64,000 bases of DNA, taken from Alentia gelatinosa (taxonomy: Eukaryota; Annelida; Polychaeta; Phyllodocida; Polynoidae). Below are positions 11,001-20,020 of the stretch, piece by piece. The stretch spans positions 15,213,298 through 15,277,297 of the forward strand of contig OX465583.1 in NCBI GenBank assembly GCA_950022655.1, given 5' to 3'. The first letter of the stretch is position 1. Each line of letters starts with the position of its first letter. Below the pieces are notes generated by a model. The model ran no database searches and was not told the origin of the DNA. It saw nothing but the letters and a program-made list of their open reading frames with translations. A program made the position numbers and the translations under genes.

Positions 11001-14000
11001 GTCGGTCGTTTATAACTGCAGATCGATGAGTAATAATTGGCCAATCTCAAAGATGTATTTTCGGAATCGATGTCTGAACTGACTCTATACTAAGGCGCCA
11101 TTTACACCTGCCCCATAAAACCGTATGGGTATCATATCGGGTATATACGTACAAACATGTGAGGTGATGCCCACCGAAACAATATTGGTGTCCATAATCA
11201 GTGATCCTTCAAGTTGTTGAATCTTTTCCACCTGATATTTTTGTAATTATTACCGACAGATCTTTTCCCGTAAAGTACATTCCGTGAACAATTTTTTCAA
11301 CCTGCTTTGAACTCATCAGAGCTTGCGAGGTAGCGTCAGGTTGCCAACTTTTGAATTTTATTATTTTAAACTGCAGATATTTTAGAGAGATTGTAAGATA
11401 ATCTGACTGGTGTGAAATCAAATTTTAGAGGAAATGATCATCAACGCCAGCTATGGCGGCATTTCTGCCTGGCGAGTGTTGCTACTGACTATTGTAGTTA
11501 GACTAATGACAGATTATTTTATCTTTTAATGAAATTTTATAAACAGGAAAATTTAATATGTAAATGCTTCAACCACTTGAAGTCTCACAAGTAATCGTTT
11601 ACATAGGCGGGTGTAAACGCCACCTTAGTCTCTATTCATGGACCAGTAGTTGAGTGTTTTGTCCATTTCTCATCGCTGTCTCACCTTAACTTCACTGACA
11701 AAATTGTCGATTCTCATGAAGCGTCCATTTCCTGTTAAATGTCATCTTTATAATGCTGAAATATAGAATAAAAAACAGACTGTAAGTTTAATCTGATAAA
11801 AGTTACGAACTCACAGACCCAACAAATACTTGCCCCGACGCCTTTAGGAAGGAAGGGCGTGTTTATGAGTTCCAGATTGAGTAAAAATTCATTACGACAC
11901 AGTGTGCAGTACACGATGTATACGATTTAGGGATCAGAGGTGATAAAATGTAAGAATCGTATCTACAGGTGTATGATGATAAGTAATTACACGGTTCGAC
12001 AAAGTGCTGCTACACTGCGTCTATAGATTTCTGTTCTTAGATGTGAAAAGTCCGCGCGGGATAAATAACCCGTGAAATGTTGTGCTTTGCATATTTGCAC
12101 ATGGTGTATGTCACAAATGTACATGATTGATTCTCAATACAGCTATACATCTGAAAGTATATTTTGGGCCATCTAAATATTTGTCCTACGTCGTTGCACT
12201 TTGAGATAGGAAGATTTCAGCCAATGATTTCAAACGACGCAGAAAAAGTAAACGAACGATCGAGCTCAAGACTAAGATATAAATGTACAACATAGAACTC
12301 TACAAAATACATCTCTCACAACTGGAAAATAATACGATACAAGATACCGGGTAAGGGTGATGCATTGAATTTTTCTGAGGTGTTTTAGAATCTTTGCCCA
12401 TATTGAACACGGATGCAGAGAGACGTGAAAAACGCTACAGAAAACTGGGTAGCAATATAAAATGTCCACCGTCTTCTATTGATATTATTATATACCAAAA
12501 ACCCTTAAAAATATTTCATATTTCGTAATCACGAACGTTTCATAATTTAAGGAAATAGTTTCTCAGACTGTAGTCATGGCCATTTTCTGTCTTTCGTTCC
12601 TTAACTATGGCCCCTCGCCTACTTATGTATAGTCTGACAGTGGTCGCAAACATTGTTTGTATGTCACGCCCAGCAGAGGTTAATGTTTCATAAAGGTTTA
12701 GATACAGTAGTTTGTGTTTATCAGTGTTTTTAGTACCCTATGTTTGTACCCCTGTCTCCTCACTGATGTAGGTAGAAAGTCTCTATCCCTATAGATTTTA
12801 TTGATTTTCTTTTAAGAATCGATATTTCAGCACCAAGTGTTTACAATCTTGCATCTAGTACTGATTTTCTATACTATTTGTCACCGGATCTAAGGATCAA
12901 GAGATCGATTACATTGTTATGATAATATAACTGTCTTATCGCAATGTCCAGATAACCTCAGCAAAGTTTGCACTCTGTTCATTTATACACGAACAAATTT
13001 ACCATTTAGAAAGAGGCCAAATAAGTTACAAAAGAGGGGTACAAATATTTTATAGAGGACTGATAATTAAGCCACAGTTTATAACAAAGGAGATTGATAG
13101 ATTTGTGGATATATTACTTCCTCCTAGTTAGATGTAAATACAGATATGCGTGATAAATTCGTTTTATCAATTTAAAAAAAAAATGTAATTGTATTTTGAG
13201 ACTTTTTTACTTATTTCAATTATTGACATTATTCTGGAAAACATATTTCTATATAAAGTTCACCAATCCAGGGTTTTACGAATTTGAATATTTTTGAAAT
13301 GTCATTCAAGTTTGATAACACTACCTCTTTGTAATTGATTGCAGGGATATCACCTACTCTCACACCCTATCCTCTGCAACATGGCCCAACCAACAGCTCC
13401 TGGTAATGTTCTCTGCTACTGATCTTTACATTATGTGATTAGATATATTTTCATAGTTTTATACACATGTGTGTTACAGTTCACATTTTGCAAACATTTT
13501 CTTTTGAAAATTCAGAAAATAACGCAATGAGTTCATAGGGAATACATATGGAATTTTCATTTTAAATCCGTTTCAATTGATCTGACACAACCAACAGATG
13601 CAACCGGTACTACCGCTCGGTCAAGCTTTCACCGGTATAATCTTGGTAAAAATCTATAAAGTTCAGGGGGCTGTTTCAATAGGAGGGTAAGCTGTCATAG
13701 TGAGACCACAGTGACAGTTTGCGTTTCATTAGAAGGTCAAGCGTGAACATGAGTCAGGTAAGGAGTGAGACCAACAGTGAGAGAGTATGTTTCACTAGGA
13801 AATTAGTCTCACTGTAACTATCACTGTTGAGGCATTATTAGTGACAGGGTAGACCCTGTCGCTGTTGGGTCTAGAGTTTTGTTTATGTCAGAGGAGGGCA
13901 ATGAACTTTTTACTCCCTCCATGCGTTAGCGTTAGTCGATGTTCTTTTCACTCCCTCCGTAGTGTGCGGGGGTTTCGGCTATTCTTTTAGTCTCCCCCCA

Positions 14001-17000
14001 GAGGCCGGCGGGAAGTGCAGTATTTGCTACGACCAAATTAAAACGTCGATATCTTCAAAACGGCTTGGCCGATATTCTTCATATTTGGTACGATTATAGG
14101 TTATATATATGCCTTACTCGAGCAAGAATTTCATTGCTCAATTCCTATGGGAAGGGGTCAAATTCTACGTCATTGCGGCCCATTGACGAATAAATTCGAA
14201 TGTCAAATGCGTGTGCATAGCGAGACCTGTGCCAACAGTGAGAGTTGGTCTCACCTCAACAGTGAGAGCACTGATGTAACGGGAACTTGTCATTGTCATT
14301 GTCACAAAATTGCAGTCAATTACACCCAGAGTTTCACTCACTTCTCATAGGAATTAAGCAATGACACTTTAACATGAGTAGGAGATACATATAACCTATA
14401 ATCTTTCCAAATATGTAGAAGATTGGGCACTCCAATTTTCTGATGTTTGCTAGTCTTTTTCCGCTGTTGCTTGCACTGTTGGTGCCGCTGTTGATGTCTG
14501 TCTAGGCCCAATGTCACGAGCCTACTGAAACAGGTCCCTGGTCAGACTAGCCTGTCCCAATCGGCCTGACCCATCCAGCCCTATCAGCCAGACCAAATTG
14601 ACCTGACACAACTTGTCTAATCCTACTGGCCTGACCCAGCCAACCTGACCCAGCCAACCTGACCCATGGACCTAACCCAACCCACCTGACCCAGCCAACC
14701 CACCAAACTGGCTCATAGTGATGCCAGGTACTCCTGTGTCCTAGTTCTGACTCCTCAACTCTTATGGTCTATTCTTGGCCAGTAAATGTCCCTCTGCTTT
14801 ACAATTCGTTATATGGTTCTGTACAGTGTTCATGAATAAAGGTCACTTACCAAAAATTACTTACATAAGCTTTACAGATAGCATTAACATATAAATGTAG
14901 CTCTTGTTGATACTAAGTTGATGAATGCTGCTGTTCATGATGATGATGATAACAACTAAAGCCAAGGACAGACCTTACACCTCACAAGCTCTATGCTGCA
15001 TTTCCTTATTATTATCATTCTTTATTTCTCTCTGTAGATCTGAAAATGAGAATAATCAATATAAATATACATTCAATTCTCTTTGCAGGAAACTAAACTC
15101 GCCCAAATATCAGCCAGCCATCCAAAGTATGCATCGTACATTGCCAGCTCCTCATCTCCCGAGTAAGTCACTCTTATCAAAATAAATAGGACGAAACATT
15201 GCTTTTATTCATATTTCCATCTCGGCGTATATTTACTACTATAAGAGGGAACCCCCACCTACCACGATTCTGGTCCCGATAGGCCTTACGACTGCCTTCC
15301 CAACACCATACCGATTCTATTGTGAGGTAAGCAAAAATCGTGGTAGGTGGAATAGGTTTCTGAGATGCCGTCTGCGATACCTCACGATAGGCTGCGATAG
15401 AAAACGTCAATCGTAGAGGTCCCGATTAAATCCAACATGTTTGAATTTTCGTAGCCTGTCGTAGGGTATTGTGTGTGATTTATCGGGAAAATATCTCTTT
15501 CGGGTGAAATACTTAACGGAAAAATATGAAATTCTGGAATTAGGTAGGGCGCATATAGATGTATAATCGCTGTAAATATGATATTATTTGAGGAAGTCTA
15601 AGTGTCTGAAAATAATAGTTTCATAACAGAATTATGATTCTATCACAGTTATATTCTTCAATTTGATTGTTTTAATGTCTGGAAAATAATATCATAATAT
15701 GTTGTAAATACCTCTAAAAGAATATTCAGATTCATTAAATATTTCTAAAATTATAATATATTTCAATATTAAAACGCTGCCTGAGATCTAAATTGGTACA
15801 CCGATTGAATCGTGAGGCAATCGTGACCATGGTTTATGTTTTTGGTCCTCCAAAGGCATTTCTACGCTCTACGATTTCAAACCATGTCCACAATTTTAAA
15901 CTATCGGGGACCTCCTGATAGGTCATGATTTGGCCATTTCAAATCGTAGCTATCGGGAAGTATGTCGTAGACCATCGTGGTAGGTGGGGGCCGGCTTTAA
16001 GCCGCGTCTTGCTGATATTCTTCTATAGATAGGCTTTCATTGTACACCCGCGTACAGCATGTTTCTTTGCTTTTCTATAGACCACCACGTGATGTCAATA
16101 TTTCACGTCCAGCATATATATTGCATCTATATGATATCATAAATTGTCAAAATATAACAGATCTATACACAATGGAAATGTTTCCCCACAGTCTTCCAAA
16201 CACTAACAGACTTCTTACATAAACACATTGTATAGTCAGGCTACCAATCTGCCACCACAGCTCATCTACCGACTTGACAGACCATTTGACCGCCAAGTCA
16301 GTTGCCCTTCAGGTCGCCTGTCAGAGCACCAAATCACTGCCTATCTGTCATCCTATACAATCCAATAACGGCTTGTGCTATATAGACTATATAGGCTAAG
16401 CTGAGGCCCACAGAACAACCGTGTTTTGAAAGTAATATAATGACTATCAACTACGAACGTAATTCAGAAAACACACATGCCAGTATGAGTCTTATTGATG
16501 GAAATTATCATGTAAAATATTTTTGTTTTGTGTCTTGTAGGGCAAATCTACTCAAATTCAACGTGCACTTTGAGGAGTTAAACTATGAAGTGATTTACGA
16601 GTCCCCAGCGTACAAGGTATGTATATAATCTGCCTAACTATTACAATCTCGGATATCAAAGTACTAGCTATTATCATATACCTATGGCCGAACTTCTATG
16701 AAATACTACCCGGTGGTTGGGGAGCAGTGTTTACCATGTTCAGTCGCACTGTGCCCGTACTACATGTTCAGTTGCACTTTTAAGTATATAAAAGGGTATT
16801 TCCTCACGATATTTAGGTATATACTAATGGTAATGATTATGATAATGATGATAATCTCAGTTATCACGTTTTCTCTTGATACTCCCGAAGCAATAATTCA
16901 TGTCATACTATTCTTTACCTGTACAAGTCGATTTCATCACAGTTCAGGGACACTATTTTGTTATTACGATTCACACTTTACTTTTCAAACTTCTGAACGG

Positions 17001-17413
17001 ATATATTTTGTTAGATTCATTGCATGTCTCTTTTCGAATAAATGAGACATTTTTTTTAGAGATTTAAGGTACTTCATTCACTATGGAGTAAAATAACACA
17101 TGGGTAGATTGACATTATGAATGTTAAGGCTTCTCAATTACAGTTAGAGTCACTTTATGGTAATATTATAGGTGGAGCCATTGGTCTCTGGCGCGGACTA
17201 ATGATAATACAACGTCTGTGTTTTCTTTTCACAAAGGTGGAGTCGATCTACGGTGACATTGGTGGTGTCATTGGTCTCTGGCTTGGACTCTCCTTCATTG
17301 CAGTCTTTGAGCTGATCCAGTTGGCAATAGATTCCGCTGTCATGAGTTGTTACGTCATAGGAAACAAAGCCAACAAGAAGAAGACTCCAGTGGAAATGCA
17401 GACCAGAAAATAG
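1856..17413 (+). CDS. DEG/ENaC family sodium channel, 3' half of a spliced gene (exons joined)
   Basis: Degenerin/epithelial sodium channel subunits form trimeric, amiloride-sensitive, Na+-selective channels in the plasma membrane; members are opened by protons, peptides such as FMRFamide, or mechanical force. Seven exons are visible: 1856-2019, 3967-4086, 5401-5545, 13345-13402, 15089-15162, 16541-16616 and 17237-17413, about 270 residues. In order they give the extracellular GIKVVIHNQ region, the RLPTPYPSNC segment, the family signature CYQSYVIAECDCGDPKLP, YSHTLSSATWP, the FNVHFEELNYEVIYE stretch before the membrane, and transmembrane helix 2 with the G-x-S selectivity filter (LGLS) and a lysine-rich C-terminus. 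Family members are usually 500-700 residues, so TM1 and the first extracellular part are missing and presumably lie upstream of the window. The phases of all joins fit except between 5545 and 13345, where a cysteine-rich exon is expected but was not found. The ligand cannot be inferred. Confidence 0.9.
2059..2352. mobile_element. hAT-like MITE, copy 1 (TIR GGGACCTGTTTCAGTAGT)
   Basis: The ends GGGACCTGTTTCAGTAGT and ACTACTGAAACAGGTCCC are exact inverted repeats. The interior is shared with copies at 3512-3814 and 13664-14540, including a GCTGTTGCTTGCACTGTTGG stretch. The CAGGG-type ends resemble hAT elements, but I could not find a matching 8-bp target duplication, so the superfamily is a guess. 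It starts only 40 bp after an exon donor. No transposase is encoded. Confidence 0.8.
2653..2815 (+). repeat. Decoy exon-start array, part 1 (about 2.5 units)
   Basis: Units of about 69 bp each contain a pyrimidine tract, CAG, and about 45 bp closely related to the beginning of the real exon at 3967. Translated in the frame of that exon they read QTNISSLPASYPSNCITL and QNNISSLPSPYLN, against QTNITRLPTPYPSNCITV in the real exon. The array continues after an inserted dispersed repeat (2816-3178). Confidence 0.8.
2816..3178 (+). repeat. Dispersed repeat R3, copy 1 (about 360 bp)
   Basis: The sequence from AGTAAATAGGATGTTCATCA to TTCAATGTGACCACTCTAAC is repeated at 31690-32042 on the same strand, and in decayed reverse copies near 5640-6010 and 36140-36350. 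It has no coding capacity that I can see and is probably a non-autonomous transposon. Here it interrupts the decoy exon array. Confidence 0.7.
3186..3511 (+). repeat. Decoy exon-start array, part 2
   Basis: Five or so diverged units of about 60-80 bp carry the pattern (pyrimidines)CAG, ACCAGCATTTCCTGCC, ACCCAAGTAACTGTATCAC. Each resembles the acceptor and first codons of the DEG/ENaC exon at 3967. One unit has expanded into a run of 14 or so C residues near 3328-3341. Several units keep a plausible 3' splice site such as tgtctgtttcag; their coding parts carry substitutions and small length changes. Confidence 0.75.
3512..3814. mobile_element. hAT-like MITE, copy 2, inside the decoy exon array
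   Basis: It runs from CAGGGACCTGTTTCAGTAG to CTACTGAAACAGGTCCCAG, and its interior is nearly identical to the copy at 2059-2352. It was inserted into one unit of the decoy exon array, so the array is older than this insertion. Confidence 0.82.
3815..3966 (+). repeat. Decoy exon-start array, part 3, ending at the real acceptor
   Basis: Two more units of about 73 bp follow (CTGTCTGTGTCAGACCAACA and so on), and the third repetition is the true acceptor ctatttcag with the true exon at 3967. The closeness of these last units to the real exon suggests the array grew outward from it by tandem duplication. Confidence 0.8.
3967..4086 (+). CDS. DEG/ENaC exon: RLPTPYPSNC segment
   Basis: The acceptor is tctatttcag and the donor is TCG|gtttgt; both boundaries are phase 0. 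It encodes TNITRLPTPYPSNCITV, a short Asp/Ala-rich stretch, and FVEVFGMDYDIS. In this family the RLPxPYxSNC block follows the extracellular loop and leads to the Y-x-x-x-G-C-x-x-S-C signature, which begins the next exon. The donor beginning gtttgt is less canonical than the others, so the exact end is slightly uncertain. Confidence 0.85.
4499..4628. repeat. Near-perfect 50-bp inverted repeat (hairpin)
   Basis: The arms 4499-4554 and 4578-4628 carry AATGGAGGCGTTACCAATAA and its complement, and match over about 50 bp with one substitution and a few extra bases near the loop. The loop is about 23 bp. Such a structure can form a cruciform in DNA or a stable hairpin in the pre-mRNA. Confidence 0.88.
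4640..5050. mobile_element. SINE-like remnants (tRNA-type box B, and a minus-strand poly(A) tail)
   Basis: On the + strand GGTTCGAGTCCCACC (about 4698-4712) matches an RNA polymerase III box B with a T-arm-like stem, but no acceptor stem can be formed, so this is not a functional tRNA. From 4769 a T-run opens what looks like a minus-strand retroposon; read on the - strand, its end (TGTAAATCACCTTGG, GGTGAAAG, ATTATTATATAA) resembles the 3' ends of L2/CR1-type LINEs and their SINEs. The two may be separate insertions. Confidence 0.4.
5401..5545 (+). CDS. DEG/ENaC exon: family signature with conserved cysteines
   Basis: The acceptor is ttttcatcag and the donor is T|gtacgt, giving phase 0 in and phase 1 out. 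It encodes GCVKSCYQSYVIAECDCG, DPKLP and a stretch ending in YPTCATLES plus the first base of a Cys codon. GCxxSCxQxxxxxxCxCxDPxxP is the diagnostic signature of DEG/ENaC channels; its cysteines form disulfides of the extracellular palm and thumb. The longer ATG-initiated frame over the same bases (5360-5629) is another phase and is not the coding one. Confidence 0.9.
5640..6010 (-). repeat. Dispersed repeat R3, decayed reverse copy
   Basis: Reverse matches to the R3 copies at 2816 and 31690 include CTGGGTGCAAGTGGGTTACA and GATATGTTTGGATCCTA. Similarity is patchy towards the left. Confidence 0.5.
7641..8220 (+). promoter_or_regulatory. TATA promoter with palindromic CRE, possibly a solo LTR
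   Basis: A 16-bp perfect palindrome GCGATGACGTCATCGC (7732-7747) contains a full CRE/ATF site TGACGTCA. About 100 bp further on is a TATA box in TTTATAAAAGGTCAGG (around 7840-7855), followed by a GC-rich leader with several GGCTTGAAGCCC / CCGGACATTRAGCCCAG repeats about 55 bp apart (7885-8020). CRE, TATA and a structured leader in the middle of an intron look like the U3-R part of a solo LTR or a captured promoter. I could not identify LTR ends or a target duplication. Confidence 0.35.
8395..8645 (+). mobile_element. H1 modular hairpin element, copy D
   Basis: It contains the anchor remnant AACATTGGGAGCTCGATTCC (8401-8420), the right module end GGGTGAGATAAA (around 8488-8499) and a hairpin 8505-8645 whose arms carry GAGCTCGATCCCATCTCG and GCGATTCAAACTTGATGGGA. 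The tip reads GACTTCGCCTTGTGAATT. Copy E at 53972-54265 is a close relative on the other strand. The word GAGCTCGATYCC occurs both after the anchor and in the hairpin arm. Confidence 0.7.
9712..10037. repeat. Foldback array of the 15-mer TGGACGCCTTGAGCC
   Basis: Three forward copies of TGGACGCCTTGAGCCT (from about 9713, 9762 and 9782) face four reverse copies AGGCTCAAGGCGTCCA (about 9949-10035), spaced about 20-50 bp. Between them lies a G-rich stretch with GGGTTAGGG-like words. The arrangement folds back on itself and is probably a foldback transposon. Confidence 0.7.
10063..10330 (-). mobile_element. Minus-strand poly(A) retroposon end
   Basis: A T-rich run (10063-10087, interrupted once) marks a poly(A) tail on the - strand. 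The body to its right contains no recognised coding part and its far end is not defined. Confidence 0.35.
11090..11628. mobile_element. MITE with 23-bp TIR CTAAGGYGNCRTTTACACC
   Basis: The left end CTAAGGCGCCATTTACACC and the right end GGTGTAAACGCCACCTTAG are inverted with a few mismatches. The 539-bp element encodes no transposase. A target duplication is not clear. Confidence 0.65.
13345..13402 (+). CDS. DEG/ENaC exon: YSHTLSSATWP segment
   Basis: The acceptor is gattgcag and the donor is CTG|gtaatg. It is 58 bp: one base completing a codon, then 19 codons reading DITYSHTLSSATWPNQQLL, ending in phase 0. The Y-x-x-x-(L)S-x-A-x-WP motif is found in the family just after the last cysteines of the extracellular domain. 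Confidence 0.88.
13664..14540. mobile_element. hAT-like element, long copy 3
   Basis: It begins CAGGGGGCTGTTTCAATAG and ends CTACTGAAACAGGTCCCTG, so the terminal 5 bp CAGGG/CCCTG are inverted as in hAT elements. Its right 260 bp match the shorter copies at 2059 and 3512; the left part has repeated CAGTGAGACC-type words and is missing from them, so this may be closer to the parent. It has no open transposase frame. Confidence 0.65.
14560..14705. repeat. Degenerate minisatellite, CCTGACCCAGCCAA-type unit
   Basis: About ten imperfect units of 13-14 bp with the core CTGACCCAGCCAAC. Confidence 0.7.
15089..15162 (+). CDS. DEG/ENaC exon: ETKLAQISASHPKYASYI segment
   Basis: The acceptor is ctctttgcag and the donor is GA|gtaagt. 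It is 74 bp, phase 0 in and phase 2 out, encoding ETKLAQISASHPKYASYI and a Ser-rich end. The sequence itself is variable in the family; the call rests on perfect splice sites and matching phases with both neighbours. Confidence 0.78.
15245..15997. mobile_element. MITE of the ACGAY superfamily, CCCCCACCTACCACGAT type
   Basis: It starts with CCCCCACCTACCACGAT (15252 onward) and ends ATCGTGGTAGGTGGGGGCC. The first 107 bp form their own small inverted repeat (ACCACGATT ... AATCGTGGT), a block also present in reverse in the copy at 34771-35160. It encodes no protein. Confidence 0.75.
16541..16616 (+). CDS. DEG/ENaC exon: FNVHFEELNYEVIYE segment
   Basis: The acceptor is gtcttgtag and the donor is AAG|gtatgt. 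The first G completes the GAG codon started in the previous exon; the rest reads ANLLKFNVHFEELNYEVI and YESPAYK, ending in phase 0. N-V-x-x-x-E-L-N-Y-E is the conserved beta strand just before TM2 in this family. Confidence 0.92.
17144..17236 (+). repeat. Duplicated start of the TM2 exon with its own acceptor, in frame
   Basis: After tctcaattacag the sequence reads LESLYGNIIGGAIGLWRGL (17144-17200), clearly related to VESIYGDIGGVIGLWLGL of the real exon at 17237. The frame stays open through the 36 bp to the real acceptor and joins the real exon in frame. It could be an alternative acceptor adding 31 residues, a relic of a mutually exclusive exon, or a decaying duplication. Position 4 of the filter motif is changed (GLM instead of GLS). 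Confidence 0.75.
17237..17413 (+). CDS. DEG/ENaC last exon: TM2, selectivity filter, C-terminus, stop
   Basis: The acceptor is tttcacaaag and the stop is TAG at 17411-17413. It encodes VESIYGDIGGVIGLWLGL followed by SFIAVFELIQLAID, the pore-lining second transmembrane helix with the G-x-S filter, and a short cytosolic tail of about 25 residues rich in lysine (NKANKKK). The Gly-Gly-x-x-Gly-Leu run before the helix is typical. The tail has no PY motif, unlike vertebrate ENaC subunits. Confidence 0.93.
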   Translation: MESIYGDIGGVIGLWLGLSFIAVFELIQLAIDSAVMSCYVIGNKANKKKTPVEMQTRK

Positions 17414-18296
17414 AATTACCCATCTGACCTTGGGTTGGTCTCAAAGCAACTCATCACAACCAGAAACATAAAAACAACTACTTAGATTTGTCTATGTTTA
17501 CATGAACGTTTTCTGTGATATCTGAAATTCTACTATATTCTAATCAATCATTATTGATGGTGATTATGGAACTTGGCAAAGATGACAGAATTCTCTTAAA
17601 ATGGCATAGTAATTGCATTGTTAATGTTTTCACACAGTTAGTCTAAAAGATGTGAGATCTTATTAATGAGTCCGTGTGTGGCCCTTCTTGGAGAGTCATC
17701 TCCCAGGCAACGGCCAAGGGAAATCACCCTCCAAGCATATCTAGGGTGAGTTTTCTAAATAAAGGGCGACAAGAATGTGATATTAATGTGATCTTTGTGG
17801 TGGTCTTGTTCCTTAAGATGTTTATTCTTTATGGAATACAGTCTTATAAGACTATCATGGAGAGATCGTACATATATTATCAGAATATAAGTGTTTATAT
17901 TCATATAAATTGATAATCTACTGAAATAGAATTCAACATTCACTGCAGGGCTGAGTTTGTTTATTTACCTATGTCGTCACTGTGATATCTCCTGTTGTAT
18001 CTTGGTAACTGATTCTGTAACCATCGGTTACGTAACAACAGATGCGGTCTAAAATGGTCGTTCTGCTTTCTCTACTACTCAGCTGAAGATGTTTTAAGTC
18101 TTGCCATTAGAGATCTAGATGTATCTATCTAGATATTTAGGGTGTGCGTGGTCGCACTGCCCCTTTAACATGAATAAAGCCTGTTTTTATTGTCATTACA
18201 CACCTAACTTCGTTTTCACCCTCTTTTAATTAATGTGAATACTTGTGATAGATATTTGTCAATATTTAACTTGTAGTGAATTATCATAATATCATA
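17414..18296 (+). other. 3' untranslated and downstream region of the DEG/ENaC gene
   Basis: Two AATAAA polyadenylation signals are present at 17758-17763 and 18173-18178; either could end the mRNA. No further coding exon is seen. Confidence 0.55.
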
Positions 18297-19932
18297 TGGT
18301 CGATATTCAGAATTTGGCGACAATTCTATCCAAAATGGTCAAAAATTAGAATTACTAATATCCTTTTAGAAGTTTTACCGATGCAATCTAGACAGTTTTA
18401 TGTATCATCCCTAAAATGGCTAATAGTTTGGACTAGTATTGGGTTCAGTAGACCATTTTGAAGTTATAGTCTCTTAATATTTCCGCTTCCGTGTACATGG
18501 GTATATCAATTCAAAACTCTATTGTAGGCTTCTATAATATTAAAACGATAAAGATTCTTTGTTTGTTTTGCATAAAGAACATGTTCACCCAGGAGAAGAG
18601 AACGATAACATACTAGAGATATTGGTTACCAAATGTATGACGAGGATTTTTTCCCAGAGTGGGTGTTTTTCTATGAATACTGCAATTATTTTTAAGTGCC
18701 ACAAACAAATTTGAAAAAATATGTACATATTGTTGAACATGTTAAAAAATCTGGTACCATTCAGCTGAGAGCTATAAAATATAGAAACGTACTTGGAGGC
18801 AGAAGTGTACACGGAGGCAGAAACAAACAAAATCCTTCAATCTGACCTGTTCCCTTCATATATGGTGATTTATATATTACATCTGCCAAGAGATATTAGG
18901 AATTACATATGCAGTCTTATTGGAATGATTTTATATATTATTTTGAAGTAGTTTGCTTGTGTACGATGCTTGTGTGTTGCTCCATGATGTCTCAAGTCTC
19001 CCTTTCATTCTACATACCCATTGGTGCTATGGAAAAAAGATAGAAACCCATGTACACGGAGGCAGAAGTGTACACATTATTTACCAGTATAACTCCATAG
19101 TGTGTGGGTGGATTTTAATTCAATTTTACACAAGGACAGATTTAGTCCTATCCTGCTCATATCATATCTTTTTTGAATTATGATAGCAGATCTTATGGAA
19201 ATCTTGATGAATATATGTGTACACGGATGCAGAAGCTCATTTTACACATCTTCATGCCACCAACATCAACACCCACACCTATCAACCAACACCCACTGCA
19301 ACAGCTACCAACACTGAGACCCATAGCAGGCCACTTTTTGGTTTGAAAACAAAGATAAACCTATGTACACGGAGGCAGAATCTGCCTCCTTGTACATCAT
19401 TTAACAGTATAACTCCATAGTCTGGGGGGGGGGTTTATTCAATTTCACACATAGACAGATAGTGTCCTATCCTAACCAGATTATATCTTTTTTAAAGTAT
19501 GATAGCAGATCTTATGGAGATATTGACAAGTATGTGTGTACACGGAGGCAGAAACATATTTTAGCCATATCAATTAATTCCATGCTGCTCCTACTACACA
19601 TATTTCTGATCAATTACACTCTAGGCATAGTAGAGAGGCATTTTTTCCATATTCTATTAACTACAAAAATATGTTGTAAACCAGTGTTTAAGTGCTATTT
19701 CACCCCCTTTAGTAATGTATACGGAGGCAGAATTTAATTCTAGACACTACAAGTCATGAATGAAAATAATGGAAATTTCTTGCCAAAACTATTCAAATAT
19801 TCGTTTCTATTTGATCTGCAATGTTGTCTTGTTGAAAGACTAGTTCGGTAATGAAACTGAGTTGATTTATCATAATTTCCACTAATAAAGGAAATCTTTA
19901 ATAAATTGTCGCCAAATTCTGAATATCGACCA
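18297..19932. mobile_element. TIR element (1636 bp) with internal TGTACACGGAGGCAGAA repeats
   Basis: Perfect 29-bp inverted ends (18297-18325 beginning TGGTCGATATTCAGAATTTG, and 19904-19932) are flanked on both sides by TA, consistent with a TA target duplication as in the Tc1/mariner group. Inside are six copies of TGTACACGGAGGCAGAA or one-base variants (18806, 19051, 19218, 19364, 19537, 19716) and a tandem duplication of about 316 bp. No transposase frame exists, so it is non-autonomous. The right end abuts the TA run in which the Ngaro element sits. Confidence 0.85.
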
Positions 19933-19947
19933 TATATATATACATAT

Positions 19948-20008
<61 letters not shown>

Positions 20009-20020
20009 CATATATATATA
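19933..20020. repeat. TA microsatellite, insertion site of the Ngaro element
   Basis: About 88 bp of TA repeats with a few TACATA variants, directly before the left terminal repeat of the retrotransposon; a similar TA run follows its right end. Confidence 0.9.

Larger units (their letters stand above)
5546..13344. other. Large intron(s) of the DEG/ENaC gene; one exon expected but not found
   Basis: The previous exon ends in phase 1 and the next one starts needing two earlier bases, so a further exon of length 3n+1, normally encoding the C-x-C-x-x-P-C cysteine cluster, must lie in this 7.8 kb or have been lost. Scanning for cysteine-rich open stretches between splice sites did not show it. 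The interval contains a decayed R3 repeat (5640-6010), a promoter/LTR-like block (7641-8220), an H1 element (8395-8645), a foldback array (9712-10037), a poly(A) retroposon tail (10063) and a MITE (11090-11628). I see nothing in 6010-7640, 8650-9710, 10330-11090 and 11630-13344 beyond AT-rich sequence. Confidence 0.6.
13403..15088. other. Intron
   Basis: It holds the long hAT-like element 13664-14540 and a minisatellite (14560-14705). The rest (14706-15088) is AT-rich intron with an ATGATGATG-type stretch near 14937. Confidence 0.7.
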
